Shown in pieces: positions 9,149 through 18,031 of a stretch of DNA of 20,001 nt. This stretch comes from Streptomyces sp. WM4235 (GTDB lineage: Bacteria; Actinomycetota; Actinomycetes; Streptomycetales; Streptomycetaceae). The notes under the pieces are model-generated. The model was not told the DNA's origin. It did not search any database and worked only from the letters and a program-made list of their open reading frames with translations. The position numbers and the translations under genes were made by a program. The stretch spans positions 1 to 20,001 of the forward strand of contig NZ_LGDE01000470.1 of assembly GCF_001279725.1 (NCBI RefSeq), written 5' to 3'. Positions within the stretch are counted from its first letter, which is position 1. Each line of letters opens with the position of its first letter.

Positions 9149-10381
9149 GTGCGTCAGCGTTCTCTCATTGCCGTGACCGCCGCGCTCGCCGCGGGCGCCC
9201 TCACCCTCACCGCCTGTGGCTCCCGCGACGACAAGGGTGGTGACACCGCCGGCGGCGCCACCGCCACGGTCGTCATCGGCGTCGACGCCCCGCTCACCGG
9301 TGACCTCTCGGCCCTCGGCCTCGGCATCCGCAACTCCGTCGACCTCGCGGTGCGCCAGGCCAACGAGAAGAAGACCGTCCCCGGCGTCACCTTCAAGATC
9401 GAGGCGCTGGACGACCAGGCGCAGGCCTCTTCCGGCCAGCAGAACGCCACCAAGCTCACCGCCAACAAGGACGTCGTCGGCGTCGTCGGCCCGCTGAACT
9501 CCTCGGTCTCCGAGTCGATGCAGAAGGTCTTCGACGACGCGAAGCTCGTCCAGATCTCCCCGGCCAACACGAGCCCCTCCCTCTCGCAGGGACCCAAGTG
9601 GGCCACCGGCGAGAAGACCCGCACCTACAAGAGCTACTTCCGCACCGCCACCACGGACGCCATCCAGGGCCCGTTCGCGGCGCAGTACCTCTTCAACAAG
9701 GCGGGCAAGAAGAAGGTCTTCATCATCGATGACAAGAAGACCTACGGTGCCGGCCTCGCCGGAACCTTCAAGGGCGAGTTCACCAAGCTCGGCGGCGCCG
9801 TCGCCGGCGAGGGCCACATCGACCCCGAGTCCAAGGACTTCTCGGCCGTCGTGACCCAGGTCAAGAGCTCCGGCGCCGACGTCGTCTACTACGGCGGCGA
9901 GTACCCGGCGGCCGGCCCGCTCAGCAAGCAGATCAAGGCCTCCGGCGCCAACATCCCGCTCGTCGGCGGTGACGGCATCTACGACAAGAAGTACGTCGAG
10001 CTCGCCGGCGCCGGCGCCGTGGGCGACTTCGCCACCTCGGTCGGCGCGCCGGTCGAGAGCCTGCCCTCCGCCAAGGAGTTCATCGCCAACTACACCAAGG
10101 CCGGCTTCAAGGAGCCCTTCGCCGCCTACGGCGGTTACTCCTACGACTCCGCCTGGGCGATCATCGAGGGCGTCAAGGCCGCCGTCGCCGCCAACGACGG
10201 CAAGCTCCCCACCGACGCCCGCGCCAAGGTCCTCGAAGCCGTCCAGAAGGTCTCCTTCGACGGCGTGACCGGCAAGGTCTCCTTCGACGAGTTCGGTGAC
10301 GCGACCAACAAGCAGCTCACCGTCTACAAGGTCGAGGGCGCCGACTGGAAGTCCGTCGAGTCCGGCACCTTCGGCGGCTGA
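9149..10381 (+). CDS. livK: Branched-chain amino acid ABC transporter substrate-binding lipoprotein
   Basis: 410 residues. It is the extracytoplasmic ligand-capture component for the permease and ATPase genes that follow. The signal peptide MRQRSLIAVTAALAAGALTLTAC ends in lipobox LTAC with Cys23 as lipid anchor, followed by a charged linker. The mature protein shows type I periplasmic-binding (LivJ/LivK-like) features: VVIGVDAPLTGDLSALGLGIRNSVDLAVRQAN, KNATKL/DVVGVVGPLNSSVS, FIIDDKKTYGAGLAGTFKGEF, ADVVYYGGEYPAAGPLSKQIKASG and FAAYGGYSYDSAWAIIEGV. GTG 9149 is chosen because of the Shine-Dalgarno AAAGGA 6 bases upstream and the immediate start of the signal peptide; the open frame further upstream is not used. 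Ligand specificity (Leu/Ile/Val or another amino acid or amide) cannot be read from sequence. Confidence 0.93.
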   Translation: MRQRSLIAVTAALAAGALTLTACGSRDDKGGDTAGGATATVVIGVDAPLTGDLSALGLGIRNSVDLAVRQANEKKTVPGVTFKIEALDDQAQASSGQQNATKLTANKDVVGVVGPLNSSVSESMQKVFDDAKLVQISPANTSPSLSQGPKWATGEKTRTYKSYFRTATTDAIQGPFAAQYLFNKAGKKKVFIIDDKKTYGAGLAGTFKGEFTKLGGAVAGEGHIDPESKDFSAVVTQVKSSGADVVYYGGEYPAAGPLSKQIKASGANIPLVGGDGIYDKKYVELAGAGAVGDFATSVGAPVESLPSAKEFIANYTKAGFKEPFAAYGGYSYDSAWAIIEGVKAAVAANDGKLPTDARAKVLEAVQKVSFDGVTGKVSFDEFGDATNKQLTVYKVEGADWKSVESGTFGG

Positions 10382-10429
10382 TCCCACCCGCCGGCCTCTG
10401 ATCACCAGCCTGCCGGCACACCATCTCTG

Positions 10430-10463
10430 CCGCGCGGGGCGCGCACCATAGCGCCCCGCGCGG
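10430..10463 (+). terminator. 13-bp perfect hairpin between binding-protein and permease genes
   Basis: CCGCGCGGGGCGC pairs perfectly with GCGCCCCGCGCGG around an 8-base loop. It stands 48 bases after the binding-protein stop and 34 bases before the LivH start, with no T-run. In ABC operons such structures usually act as a partial terminator or protect the 3' end of the upstream message, giving more binding protein than permease. Confidence 0.65.
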
Positions 10464-10497
10464 TGTCACATCCGTCGAAAGACTCGGAGGACCTGCG

Positions 10498-11427
10498 GTG
10501 CACGAACTGCCGCAACAGCTGGTCAACGGCCTGCTACTGGGATCCATGTACGGGCTCGTCGCCATCGGCTACACGATGGTCTATGGCATTGTCCAGCTCA
10601 TCAACTTCGCCCACGGCGAGATCTTCATGACCGGTGGGTTCGGAGCCCTCACGGTCTGGCTGATGCTCCCCACCGGCACCACCATGTGGGTCGCACTGCC
10701 CCTCATGCTCATAGGCGCGGTCTTCGTGGCCACCACCATCGCCGTCGCGGCGGAACGCTTCGCGTACCGCCCCCTGCGCAGCGCACCCCGCCTCGCACCC
10801 CTCATCACCGCCATCGGCCTCTCCATCGCCCTCCAGCAGGCGGTATGGGCCTGGTTCCCCGGTGCAACGAGCTCCCTGGTCTTCCCCGAGATCCCCGGCG
10901 GCCCCTTCCACCTCGGCAGCATCACCATTCAGACCGGTGACGTCTTCCTCATGATCGCCGCCCCCGTGTCCATGGCCTTCCTCGGCTTCTTCGTCAAGAA
11001 GACCCGCACCGGCCGCGGCATGCAGGCGACCGCCCAGGACCCCGACACCGCCAAGCTCATGGGCATCAACACGGACCGGATCATCACCACCGCGTTCGCC
11101 CTCGGAGCCGTCTTCGCCGCCGTCGGTGCAGTCGCCTACGGCCTCAAGTACGGCGAAGTCCAGTTCAAGATGGGCTTCCTGCTCGGCCTCAAGGCCTTCA
11201 CCGCGGCCGTCCTCGGCGGCATCGGCAACATCTACGGCGCCATGGTCGGCGGTCTCGTCCTCGGCCTCGCCGAAACCCTGACCACCGCCTACGTCGCCGA
11301 CATCCCCGGCTTCGAACAGCTCGGCGGCCAGTCCTGGGGTAACACCTGGGCGTTCGTACTTCTCATCCTCGTGCTCCTCTTCCGGCCTCAAGGCCTGCTG
11401 GGCCAGCGCGTGGCGGACAGGGTGTGA
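10498..11427 (+). CDS. livH: Branched-chain amino acid ABC transporter permease LivH
   Basis: 309 residues, normal LivH size. It is one of the two inner-membrane channel subunits. The N-terminus LPQQLVNGLLLGSMYGLVAIGYTMVYGIVQLINFAHGEIFMTGGF is the LivH signature (residues about 3-45). About eight hydrophobic segments follow. The ATPase-contact region is RTGRGMQATAQDPDTAKLMGIN (about 171-192), and LGLKAFTAAVLGGIGNIYGAMVGGLVLGLAE is the conserved C-terminal part. GTG 10498 has GGAGG 7 bases upstream. Its stop TGA overlaps or abuts the LivM start, showing tight translational coupling. It is preceded by a 116-bp gap with a strong hairpin, so it may be expressed at a lower level than the binding protein. 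Confidence 0.96.
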   Translation: MHELPQQLVNGLLLGSMYGLVAIGYTMVYGIVQLINFAHGEIFMTGGFGALTVWLMLPTGTTMWVALPLMLIGAVFVATTIAVAAERFAYRPLRSAPRLAPLITAIGLSIALQQAVWAWFPGATSSLVFPEIPGGPFHLGSITIQTGDVFLMIAAPVSMAFLGFFVKKTRTGRGMQATAQDPDTAKLMGINTDRIITTAFALGAVFAAVGAVAYGLKYGEVQFKMGFLLGLKAFTAAVLGGIGNIYGAMVGGLVLGLAETLTTAYVADIPGFEQLGGQSWGNTWAFVLLILVLLFRPQGLLGQRVADRV

Positions 11428-11432
11428 CAACC

Positions 11433-13253
11433 ATGACGACCATCACCGCGGAAACCGCGACGACGACCACCGCACCGCAGAACAAGGGCTTCATCCCCCT
11501 CTCCGAGAAGACGGGCCGCGCCCTCGCCACCGCCGGCGGCGCCCTCACCGTCGTCTCCGCCTTCCTCGCCTGGACCTGGACCGCCGCCTTCCCCGGAGAC
11601 CTCACCGTCTACGGCTACCCCGGCGGCATGCAGTGGCTCGTCCTCATCGGCGGCGCCCTCACCACGCTCTTCGCCCTCGCCTCCTACGGGGTCAAGGGCC
11701 TGGGTTGGATCGCCCCCGCAGGCACCGACGCGGCCATCAAGCTCGCCGCCCTCGCCGCCTTCGTCACCACCTGGTACACCGCCATCGCGATCGTGGTCGA
11801 GCTCGGCGCACTCGTCGACCTCGAACCCGGCGCGGGCGTCGCCGCCCTCGCCAGCCTCGCCGCGGTCATCGGCGCCTTCGCGCTCCCCTTCGAGCGCCCC
11901 ACGCTCGAAGGCCCCGACCCGGACGACGGCGACTGGGACAAGTTCAAGCACAACGCCGGAAACCGCTGGACGACCTTCAAGGCCGCCTTCGTCTCCGGTC
12001 CGATCAAGCCGGCCCGCGTGCTCCCCGCCTGGGTGGAGATCCTCCTCATCGCCGCCGTCCTCGGCCTCGCCCTCACGGTGTTCACGTACGGCATCACCAC
12101 CCCGTACCAGGAACTCTTCGTCGGCTTCCTGATCACGGCCGGATTCGGCGCCGCCGCGATCAACAAGGCGGGCCTCATGGCCCGTCTGAGCACCCTCACC
12201 GCCCGGCACCGCAACGTCGCCCTCGTCGGCGCCTTCGCCGCCGCGGCCGCCTTCCCCCTCACCCAGACCGACGACCAGTACGCGAACCTCGGCGTCAACA
12301 TCCTGATCTTCGCCACCGTCGCACTCGGCCTGAACATCGTGGTCGGCCTCACCGGCCTCCTCGACCTGGGATACGTCGCCTTCCTCGGTGTCGGTGCCTA
12401 CACCGCCGCCCTGGTCTCCGGCTCGCCCAACTCCCCCTTCGGAGTGCACTTCCCCTTCTGGGCCGCACTCCTCGCCGGCGCCGTCGCATCGATGATCTTC
12501 GGTGTCCTCATCGGCGCCCCCACGCTGCGCCTGCGCGGCGACTACCTCGCCATCGTCACCCTCGGCTTCGGTGAGATCTTCCGCATCTCCATGAACAACC
12601 TCGACGGTGTCTCCGGCCCCGACATCACCAACGGGCCCAACGGCATCGCCAACATCCCGAACATCAACATCTTCGGGTTCGACTTCGGCGCGGCACACAC
12701 CATCGCCGGATTCACCATCGGCAGGTTCGCGAACTACTTCCTGCTGATGCTGCTCATCACCCTGATCGTGGTCCTGGTCTTCCGCCGCAGCGCCGAATCC
12801 CGCATCGGCCGCGCCTGGGTCGCCATCCGCGAGGACGAGACCGCCGCCGAGGCCATGGGCATCAACGGCTTCCGCGTCAAGCTCATCGCCTTCGCCCTCG
12901 GCGCCACCCTCGCCGGCCTCGCCGGCGCCGTCCAGGCCCACGTCCAGTACACGGTCACGCCCGACCAGTACACCTTCGCCAACGCCGTGCCCCCGAACTC
13001 CGCGTTCCTGCTCGCCGCGGTAGTCCTCGGCGGCATGGGCACCATCTCCGGACCCCTCGTCGGCGGATCGCTGCTCTTCCTGATCCCCAACAAGCTCCAG
13101 TTCCTGGGCGAGTACCAGCTCCTCGTCTTCGGTGTCGCACTCATCGTCCTGATGCGCCTGCGCCCCGAGGGCCTCATCCCCAACAAGCGCAACCAGCTCG
13201 AACTCCACGACTCGCTCGAAGCGCCCACAGTCCTCGGTAAGGCAGGGGTCTGA
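11433..13253 (+). CDS. livM: Branched-chain amino acid ABC transporter permease LivM, long form
   Basis: 606 residues, against roughly 320-430 in most LivM proteins. The core permease begins near residue 265: NVALVGAFAAAAAFPLTQ, then LGLNIVVGLTGLLDLGYVAFLGVGAYTAAL. Further family features are LRLRGDYLAIVTLGFGEIFRI, the EAA-like loop RIGRAWVAIREDETAAEAMGIN that contacts the ATPase, and AVVLGGMGTISGPLVGGSLLFLIP. The extra N-terminal part holds about four predicted transmembrane segments (about 33-52, 67-85, 97-118 and 124-145) and a charged loop (ERPTLEGPDPDDGDWDKFK). ATG 11433 is given as start; GTG 11424, in frame and overlapping the LivH stop as GTGA, is equally possible. The LivG gene starts 4 bp after the stop. 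Confidence 0.95.
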   Translation: MTTITAETATTTTAPQNKGFIPLSEKTGRALATAGGALTVVSAFLAWTWTAAFPGDLTVYGYPGGMQWLVLIGGALTTLFALASYGVKGLGWIAPAGTDAAIKLAALAAFVTTWYTAIAIVVELGALVDLEPGAGVAALASLAAVIGAFALPFERPTLEGPDPDDGDWDKFKHNAGNRWTTFKAAFVSGPIKPARVLPAWVEILLIAAVLGLALTVFTYGITTPYQELFVGFLITAGFGAAAINKAGLMARLSTLTARHRNVALVGAFAAAAAFPLTQTDDQYANLGVNILIFATVALGLNIVVGLTGLLDLGYVAFLGVGAYTAALVSGSPNSPFGVHFPFWAALLAGAVASMIFGVLIGAPTLRLRGDYLAIVTLGFGEIFRISMNNLDGVSGPDITNGPNGIANIPNINIFGFDFGAAHTIAGFTIGRFANYFLLMLLITLIVVLVFRRSAESRIGRAWVAIREDETAAEAMGINGFRVKLIAFALGATLAGLAGAVQAHVQYTVTPDQYTFANAVPPNSAFLLAAVVLGGMGTISGPLVGGSLLFLIPNKLQFLGEYQLLVFGVALIVLMRLRPEGLIPNKRNQLELHDSLEAPTVLGKAGV

Positions 13254-13256
13254 CCC

Positions 13257-14146
<890 letters not shown>

Positions 14147-14150
<4 letters not shown>

Positions 14151-14863
14151 CCGCACTCCTGGAGGTCGAGGACCTCCGCGTCGCCTACGGCAAGATCGAA
14201 GCCGTCAAGGGCATCTCGTTCAGCGTCGACGCCGGCCAGATCGTCACCCTCATCGGCACCAACGGCGCGGGCAAGACCACCACCCTGCGCACGCTGTCGG
14301 GCCTGATCAAACCGCGCGGCGGCCAGATCAAGTTCCAGGGCAAGTCGCTCAAGAAGATCCCCGCGCACGACATCGTCGCGCTCGGGCTCGCCCACTCCCC
14401 CGAGGGGCGGCACATCTTCCCGCGCATGACCATCGAGGACAACCTCCTGCTCGGCGCCTTCCTCCGCAAGGACAAGGAAGGCATCCAGCAGGACGTCCAG
14501 CGCGCTTACGACCTCTTCCCCATCCTGGGCGAACGTCGCAAGCAGGCCGCCGGCACCCTCTCGGGCGGCGAGCAGCAGATGCTCGCCATGGGCCGCGCGC
14601 TCATGTCCCGCCCGAAGCTGCTCATGCTCGACGAGCCCTCCATGGGACTCTCCCCGATCATGATGCAGAAGATCATGGCCACCATCGCCGAGCTCAAGTC
14701 ACAGGGCACCACCATCCTGCTCGTCGAGCAGAACGCCCAGGCGGCGCTCTCCCTCGCCGACAAGGGCCACGTGATGGAGATCGGCAAGGTCGTCCTCTCC
14801 GGACCCGGCCGTGAACTGCTCGTCAACGAGGACGTCCGCAAGGCGTACCTCGGCGAGGACTGA
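14147..14863 (+). CDS. livF: Branched-chain amino acid ABC transporter ATP-binding protein LivF
   Basis: 238 residues, standard LivF length. It is the second ATPase of the transporter. It shows Walker A GTNGAGKTT (37-45), Q-loop context LAHSPEGRHIFPRMTIEDNL, signature LSGGEQQMLAMGRAL (from 138), Walker B LLMLDEPSMGLSP (Asp162, Glu163) and the LivF-type switch segment ILLVEQNAQAALSLAD. The end, VRKAYLGED, is the usual LivF C-terminus. The GTG start overlaps the LivG stop, with GGAG 7 bases upstream. It is the last gene of the operon; a 45-base perfect inverted repeat begins 12 bases after its stop. Confidence 0.97.
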
Positions 14864-14875
14864 TCCCCGCACCAC

Positions 14876-14920
14876 ACGCGTGAGGCCCGCCACCGGATCC
14901 CGGTGGCGGGCCTCACGCGT
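14876..14920. terminator. Bidirectional terminator, 21-bp perfect inverted repeat
   Basis: Two exact 21-base arms (14876-14896 and 14900-14920) flank a 3-base loop ATC; the arms begin ACGCGTGAGG and end CCTCACGCGT. The element sits between the convergent livF stop (14863) and the response-regulator stop (14931). There is no T-run. It is the strongest hairpin in the window and should end transcription from both sides. Confidence 0.85.
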
Positions 14921-14930
14921 ACCCGGGCCG

Positions 14931-15608
14931 TCAGCCCTTCGCGGCGTTCTTCTTCTCCTCGGCGTCCTCGATGACCGCCTCGGCGACCTGCTGCATCGAC
15001 ATGCGGCGGTCCATGGAGGTCTTCTGGATCCACCGGAACGCGGCCGGCTCCGTCAGCCCGTACTGGGTCTGCAGGATGCTCTTCGCCCGGTCCACCAGCT
15101 TGCGGGTCTCCAGCCGCAGCGAGAGGTCCGCGACCTCCTTCTCCAGCGCCCGCAGCTCCGCGAAGCGCGACACGGCCATCTCGATGGCCGGCACCACGTC
15201 GCTCTTGCTGAACGGCTTCACCAGGTACGCCATGGCGCCCGCGTCACGGGCCCGCTCGACCAGGTCGCGCTGCGAGAACGCGGTCAGCATCAGGACCGGG
15301 GCGATGGACTCCTCGGCGATCTTCTCGGCCGCGGAGATCCCGTCGAGGACGGGCATCTTCACGTCGAGGATCACCAGGTCGGGGCGGTGCTCGCGGGCCA
15401 GATCCACGGCGGTCTGGCCGTCGCCGGCCTCGCCGACGACGGCGTACCCCTCCTCTTCGAGCATCTCCTTGAGGTCGAGACGGATGAGCGCCTCGTCCTC
15501 GGCGATGACGACGCGCGTCGTCAGCGGCGGAACGTGCGACTGGTCGGCGTCGGGCGTGGGCGTCGACTCGTGCTCGGCGGTCACGGAGGGCTCCTCGTTG
15601 CGGGGCAT
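14931..15608 (-). CDS. pdtaR: ANTAR-domain response regulator (PdtaR type)
   Basis: 225 residues. It is predicted to be a cytoplasmic two-component output protein that binds RNA and acts by antitermination, as ANTAR proteins do. A disordered acidic N-terminus (1-30) precedes a receiver domain (about 31-150) with Asp38, phospho-acceptor Asp82 (DLVILDVKMPVLDG), Thr109 and Lys131 (YLVKPF). A coiled segment (ELRALEKEVADLSLRLETRK) leads into the ANTAR domain (about 160-216: LVDRAKSILQTQYGLTEPAAFRWIQKTSMDRRMSMQQVAEAVI). No histidine kinase is adjacent; in mycobacteria the partner PdtaS is also encoded elsewhere. ATG 15608 has GGGGGAG upstream with a suitable spacer, and a TAGGCT box lies 14 bases before it. 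It is convergent with the liv operon and divergent from the tRNA. Confidence 0.95.
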   Translation of the reverse strand: MPRNEEPSVTAEHESTPTPDADQSHVPPLTTRVVIAEDEALIRLDLKEMLEEEGYAVVGEAGDGQTAVDLAREHRPDLVILDVKMPVLDGISAAEKIAEESIAPVLMLTAFSQRDLVERARDAGAMAYLVKPFSKSDVVPAIEMAVSRFAELRALEKEVADLSLRLETRKLVDRAKSILQTQYGLTEPAAFRWIQKTSMDRRMSMQQVAEAVIEDAEEKKNAAKG

Positions 15609-15644
15609 AACAAGCTCCCCCGAGCCTACCTAGCTGCGGTATCT

Positions 15645-15672
15645 TTGCGGCACGGAGGGTCTTCTGTATCCT
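15645..15672 (+). promoter_or_regulatory. Probable tRNA promoter
   Basis: TTGCGG (15645-15650), a 16-base spacer and TATCCT (15667-15672) lie just upstream of the tRNA. The expected start point would leave a 5' leader of about 6 bases. This suggests the tRNA is transcribed by itself. Confidence 0.5.
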
Positions 15673-15685
15673 CTGTTTCGAAGGG

Positions 15686-15758
15686 GCCCCGGTAGCCCAG
15701 TGGTAGAGGCGATGGATTCAAAACCCATTCAGCGTCGGTTCGAATCCGACTCGGGGCA
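15686..15758 (+). tRNA. tRNA with CAA (Leu) anticodon but short variable loop
   Basis: A full 73-base cloverleaf can be drawn. The acceptor stem GCCCCGG/TCGGGGC has one G-T pair. The D arm is GCC...GGC with loop AGTGGTAG. The anticodon loop is TTCAAAA (15717-15723), giving CAA. The variable loop has 5 bases, the T arm is GTCGG-TTCGAAT-CCGAC, and A is the discriminator. CCA is not encoded. The anticodon reads UUG (leucine) and A73 suits leucine, but bacterial leucine tRNAs normally have a long variable arm, which is absent here. Position 31-39 is an A-C mismatch, so the anticodon stem is weakened. It could be a divergent functional tRNA, a tRNA charged with another amino acid, or a decaying copy. 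Confidence 0.8.
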
Positions 15759-15850
15759 CTCTCCTTCATTTTGAAGGTCGCGAGCCGATTTGATCGATCT
15801 TCACTCGTCACGGTGAACGAACCTTCGAGTCTCGACGAAGCCGACGAAGC

Positions 15851-16324
15851 CGGTCGAAGCTCGCACATGCGGAGCACAACCCTTCGATACGTGAACACGC
15901 CCTCGTCTTCCTTCGACGGGGCGAAACCAACCGATCCGTGGCAGAGCGGCTCGGAATTCCCCGCGGCACCGTCGGTTGGTGGCGGCACGAGGACCGTGAA
16001 CGCCGCGGTGAGACGTACGTTGCCCCGACCGACTGCCCGATCCGTACGGGTCGCCAGTTCGATCTTCCCGCCTATGCCTACCTGCTCGGCCTCTACCTCG
16101 GCGACGGCCACATCATCTCCGTGCCGAAGCGGTACGAGTACCCGCGGTACTTCTTCACCAACACCTCGGACGACATCCGGCGTCTGTGTACCGACACGAT
16201 GACCCGGGTCGGTGTCCGGTGGACGGTCCTGGCCCGGGGCGGTGATCCGTTCAACGTGTCCGTGGCTCGGAAGGAGTCGGTCGCGCTGATGGACGCGCAC
16301 ATCGGGCCGAAGCACTGGCGATGA
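15851..16324 (+). pseudogene. HTH plus LAGLIDADG-like gene remnant
   Basis: The frame reads an HTH-like segment (REHALVFLRRGETNRSVAER, then LGIPRGTVGWWRHEDR) followed by a LAGLIDADG-type helix YAYLLGLYLGDGHI. It continues directly into KRYEYPRYFFTNTSDDIRRL and ends VARKESVALMDAHIGPKHWR. The reading frame is open from 15794 after TGA 15791-15793, but the only in-frame start codon is GTG 15938, which would cut off the first HTH helix. From memory, full-length Streptomyces homologues are about 100 residues longer between the GDGHI and KRYEYPRYFF blocks, where a second LAGLIDADG-like motif lies; here these blocks are joined. I therefore judge it to be internally deleted and lacking its proper start. 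A short expressed protein of 128 residues from GTG 15938 is the alternative. It begins about 90 bases after the tRNA. Confidence 0.6.
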
Positions 16325-16349
16325 CCGCGTCGGGCGGGCCCGACGCGGT
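16324..16349. terminator. Hairpin terminator between the LAGLIDADG remnant and pyruvate kinase gene
   Basis: ACCGCGTCGGG and CCCGACGCGGT are perfect 11-base arms around a CGGG loop, whose outer C and G can also pair. The hairpin begins on the last base of the remnant's TGA and lies 61 bases beyond the pyk stop. Its position suggests termination of both convergent genes. Confidence 0.7.
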
Positions 16350-16392
16350 GCGGTGCGTGCGTGGTGTGGTGCGGTGCGTGCGTGGTGCGGTG
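16347..16392. repeat. 21-bp tandem repeat, two copies plus a partial third
   Basis: A 20-base GT-rich unit beginning GGTGCGGTGCG is perfectly repeated at 16347-16366 and 16368-16387 (period 21), followed by about nine bases of a third copy. It fills the space between the hairpin and the pyk stop codon. The strand is strongly G/T on top and C/A below. Confidence 0.75.
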
Positions 16393-16410
16393 GCCTGGTC
16401 CGGGGCCGGG

Positions 16411-17838
<1,428 letters not shown>

Positions 17839-17844
17839 GAGTCG

Positions 17845-17850
17845 AGCGTA
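17845..17850 (-). promoter_or_regulatory. Possible -10 box of a leaderless pyk transcript
   Basis: On the minus strand TACGCT is followed by CGACTC and then the pyk ATG. A poor -35 match (TTTCCT) lies 17 bases upstream. The 6-base distance to the start codon and the lack of a properly spaced Shine-Dalgarno suggest leaderless initiation. Confidence 0.4.
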
Positions 17851-17854
17851 TGCC

Positions 17855-17870
17855 CCTACCAGGCAGTAGG
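17855..17870. promoter_or_regulatory. Small palindrome in the pyk promoter region
   Basis: CCTAC and GTAGG flank six bases (CAGGCA). It lies between the candidate -10 and -35 boxes of pyk, where a bound protein would block RNA polymerase. Only 10 bases are symmetric, so chance is possible. Confidence 0.25.
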
Positions 17871-17891
17871 AAATTGGTTCCGGGTGTCCAC

Positions 17892-17920
17892 TCAACAACC
17901 TTTGGGCGAAAGCTTGTTGA
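17892..17920. promoter_or_regulatory. 29-bp AT-richer imperfect palindrome upstream of pyk
   Basis: TCAACAA (17892-17898) and TTGTTGA (17914-17920) are perfect 7-base arms. Inside them C pairs with G and TTT with AAA around GGGCG, with a single C-C mismatch, for 11 paired positions in total. It is centred about 68 bases upstream of the pyk ATG. It could be a dimeric regulator site or a leader hairpin if transcription starts further upstream. I see no promoter that would settle this. Confidence 0.45.
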
Positions 17921-17938
17921 CATTACTTGAATGTGCGT

Positions 17939-17962
17939 GGGGGCGCTCTGATGAGCACCCCC
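17939..17962. terminator. Second hairpin between SIMPL gene and pyk
   Basis: GGGGG-C-GCTC pairs with GAGC-A-CCCCC around TGAT, nine pairs with one C-A mismatch. It lies downstream of the SIMPL gene on the minus strand and upstream of pyk. It may back up the terminator at 17988-18016. Confidence 0.4.
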
Positions 17963-17987
17963 GAAGCGCCGTTCGTGGGGGTCTGCA

Positions 17988-18016
17988 CGGGGGTCGGGGC
18001 GGGCGCCCCTCCCCCG
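17988..18016 (-). terminator. Terminator-like hairpin after the SIMPL gene
   Basis: An inner stem GGGGC/GCCCC with loop GGGC is extended by an outer stem CGGGGG/CCCCCG, with a small asymmetric internal loop between them. It starts 15 bases past the SIMPL gene stop codon on the minus strand. No T-run follows. Confidence 0.5.
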
Positions 18017-18031
18017 GCGGGTGCGCGTCGT

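Noticed and set aside
15763..15777. CCTTC-ATTTT-GAAGG after the tRNA as a terminator
   Set aside because: Only a 5-bp stem with no T-run; too weak to call.
15936..15952. tRNA D-arm-like stretch GTGGCAGAGCGGCTC
   Set aside because: It is part of the HTH coding frame (VAERLG) and no cloverleaf can be drawn around it.
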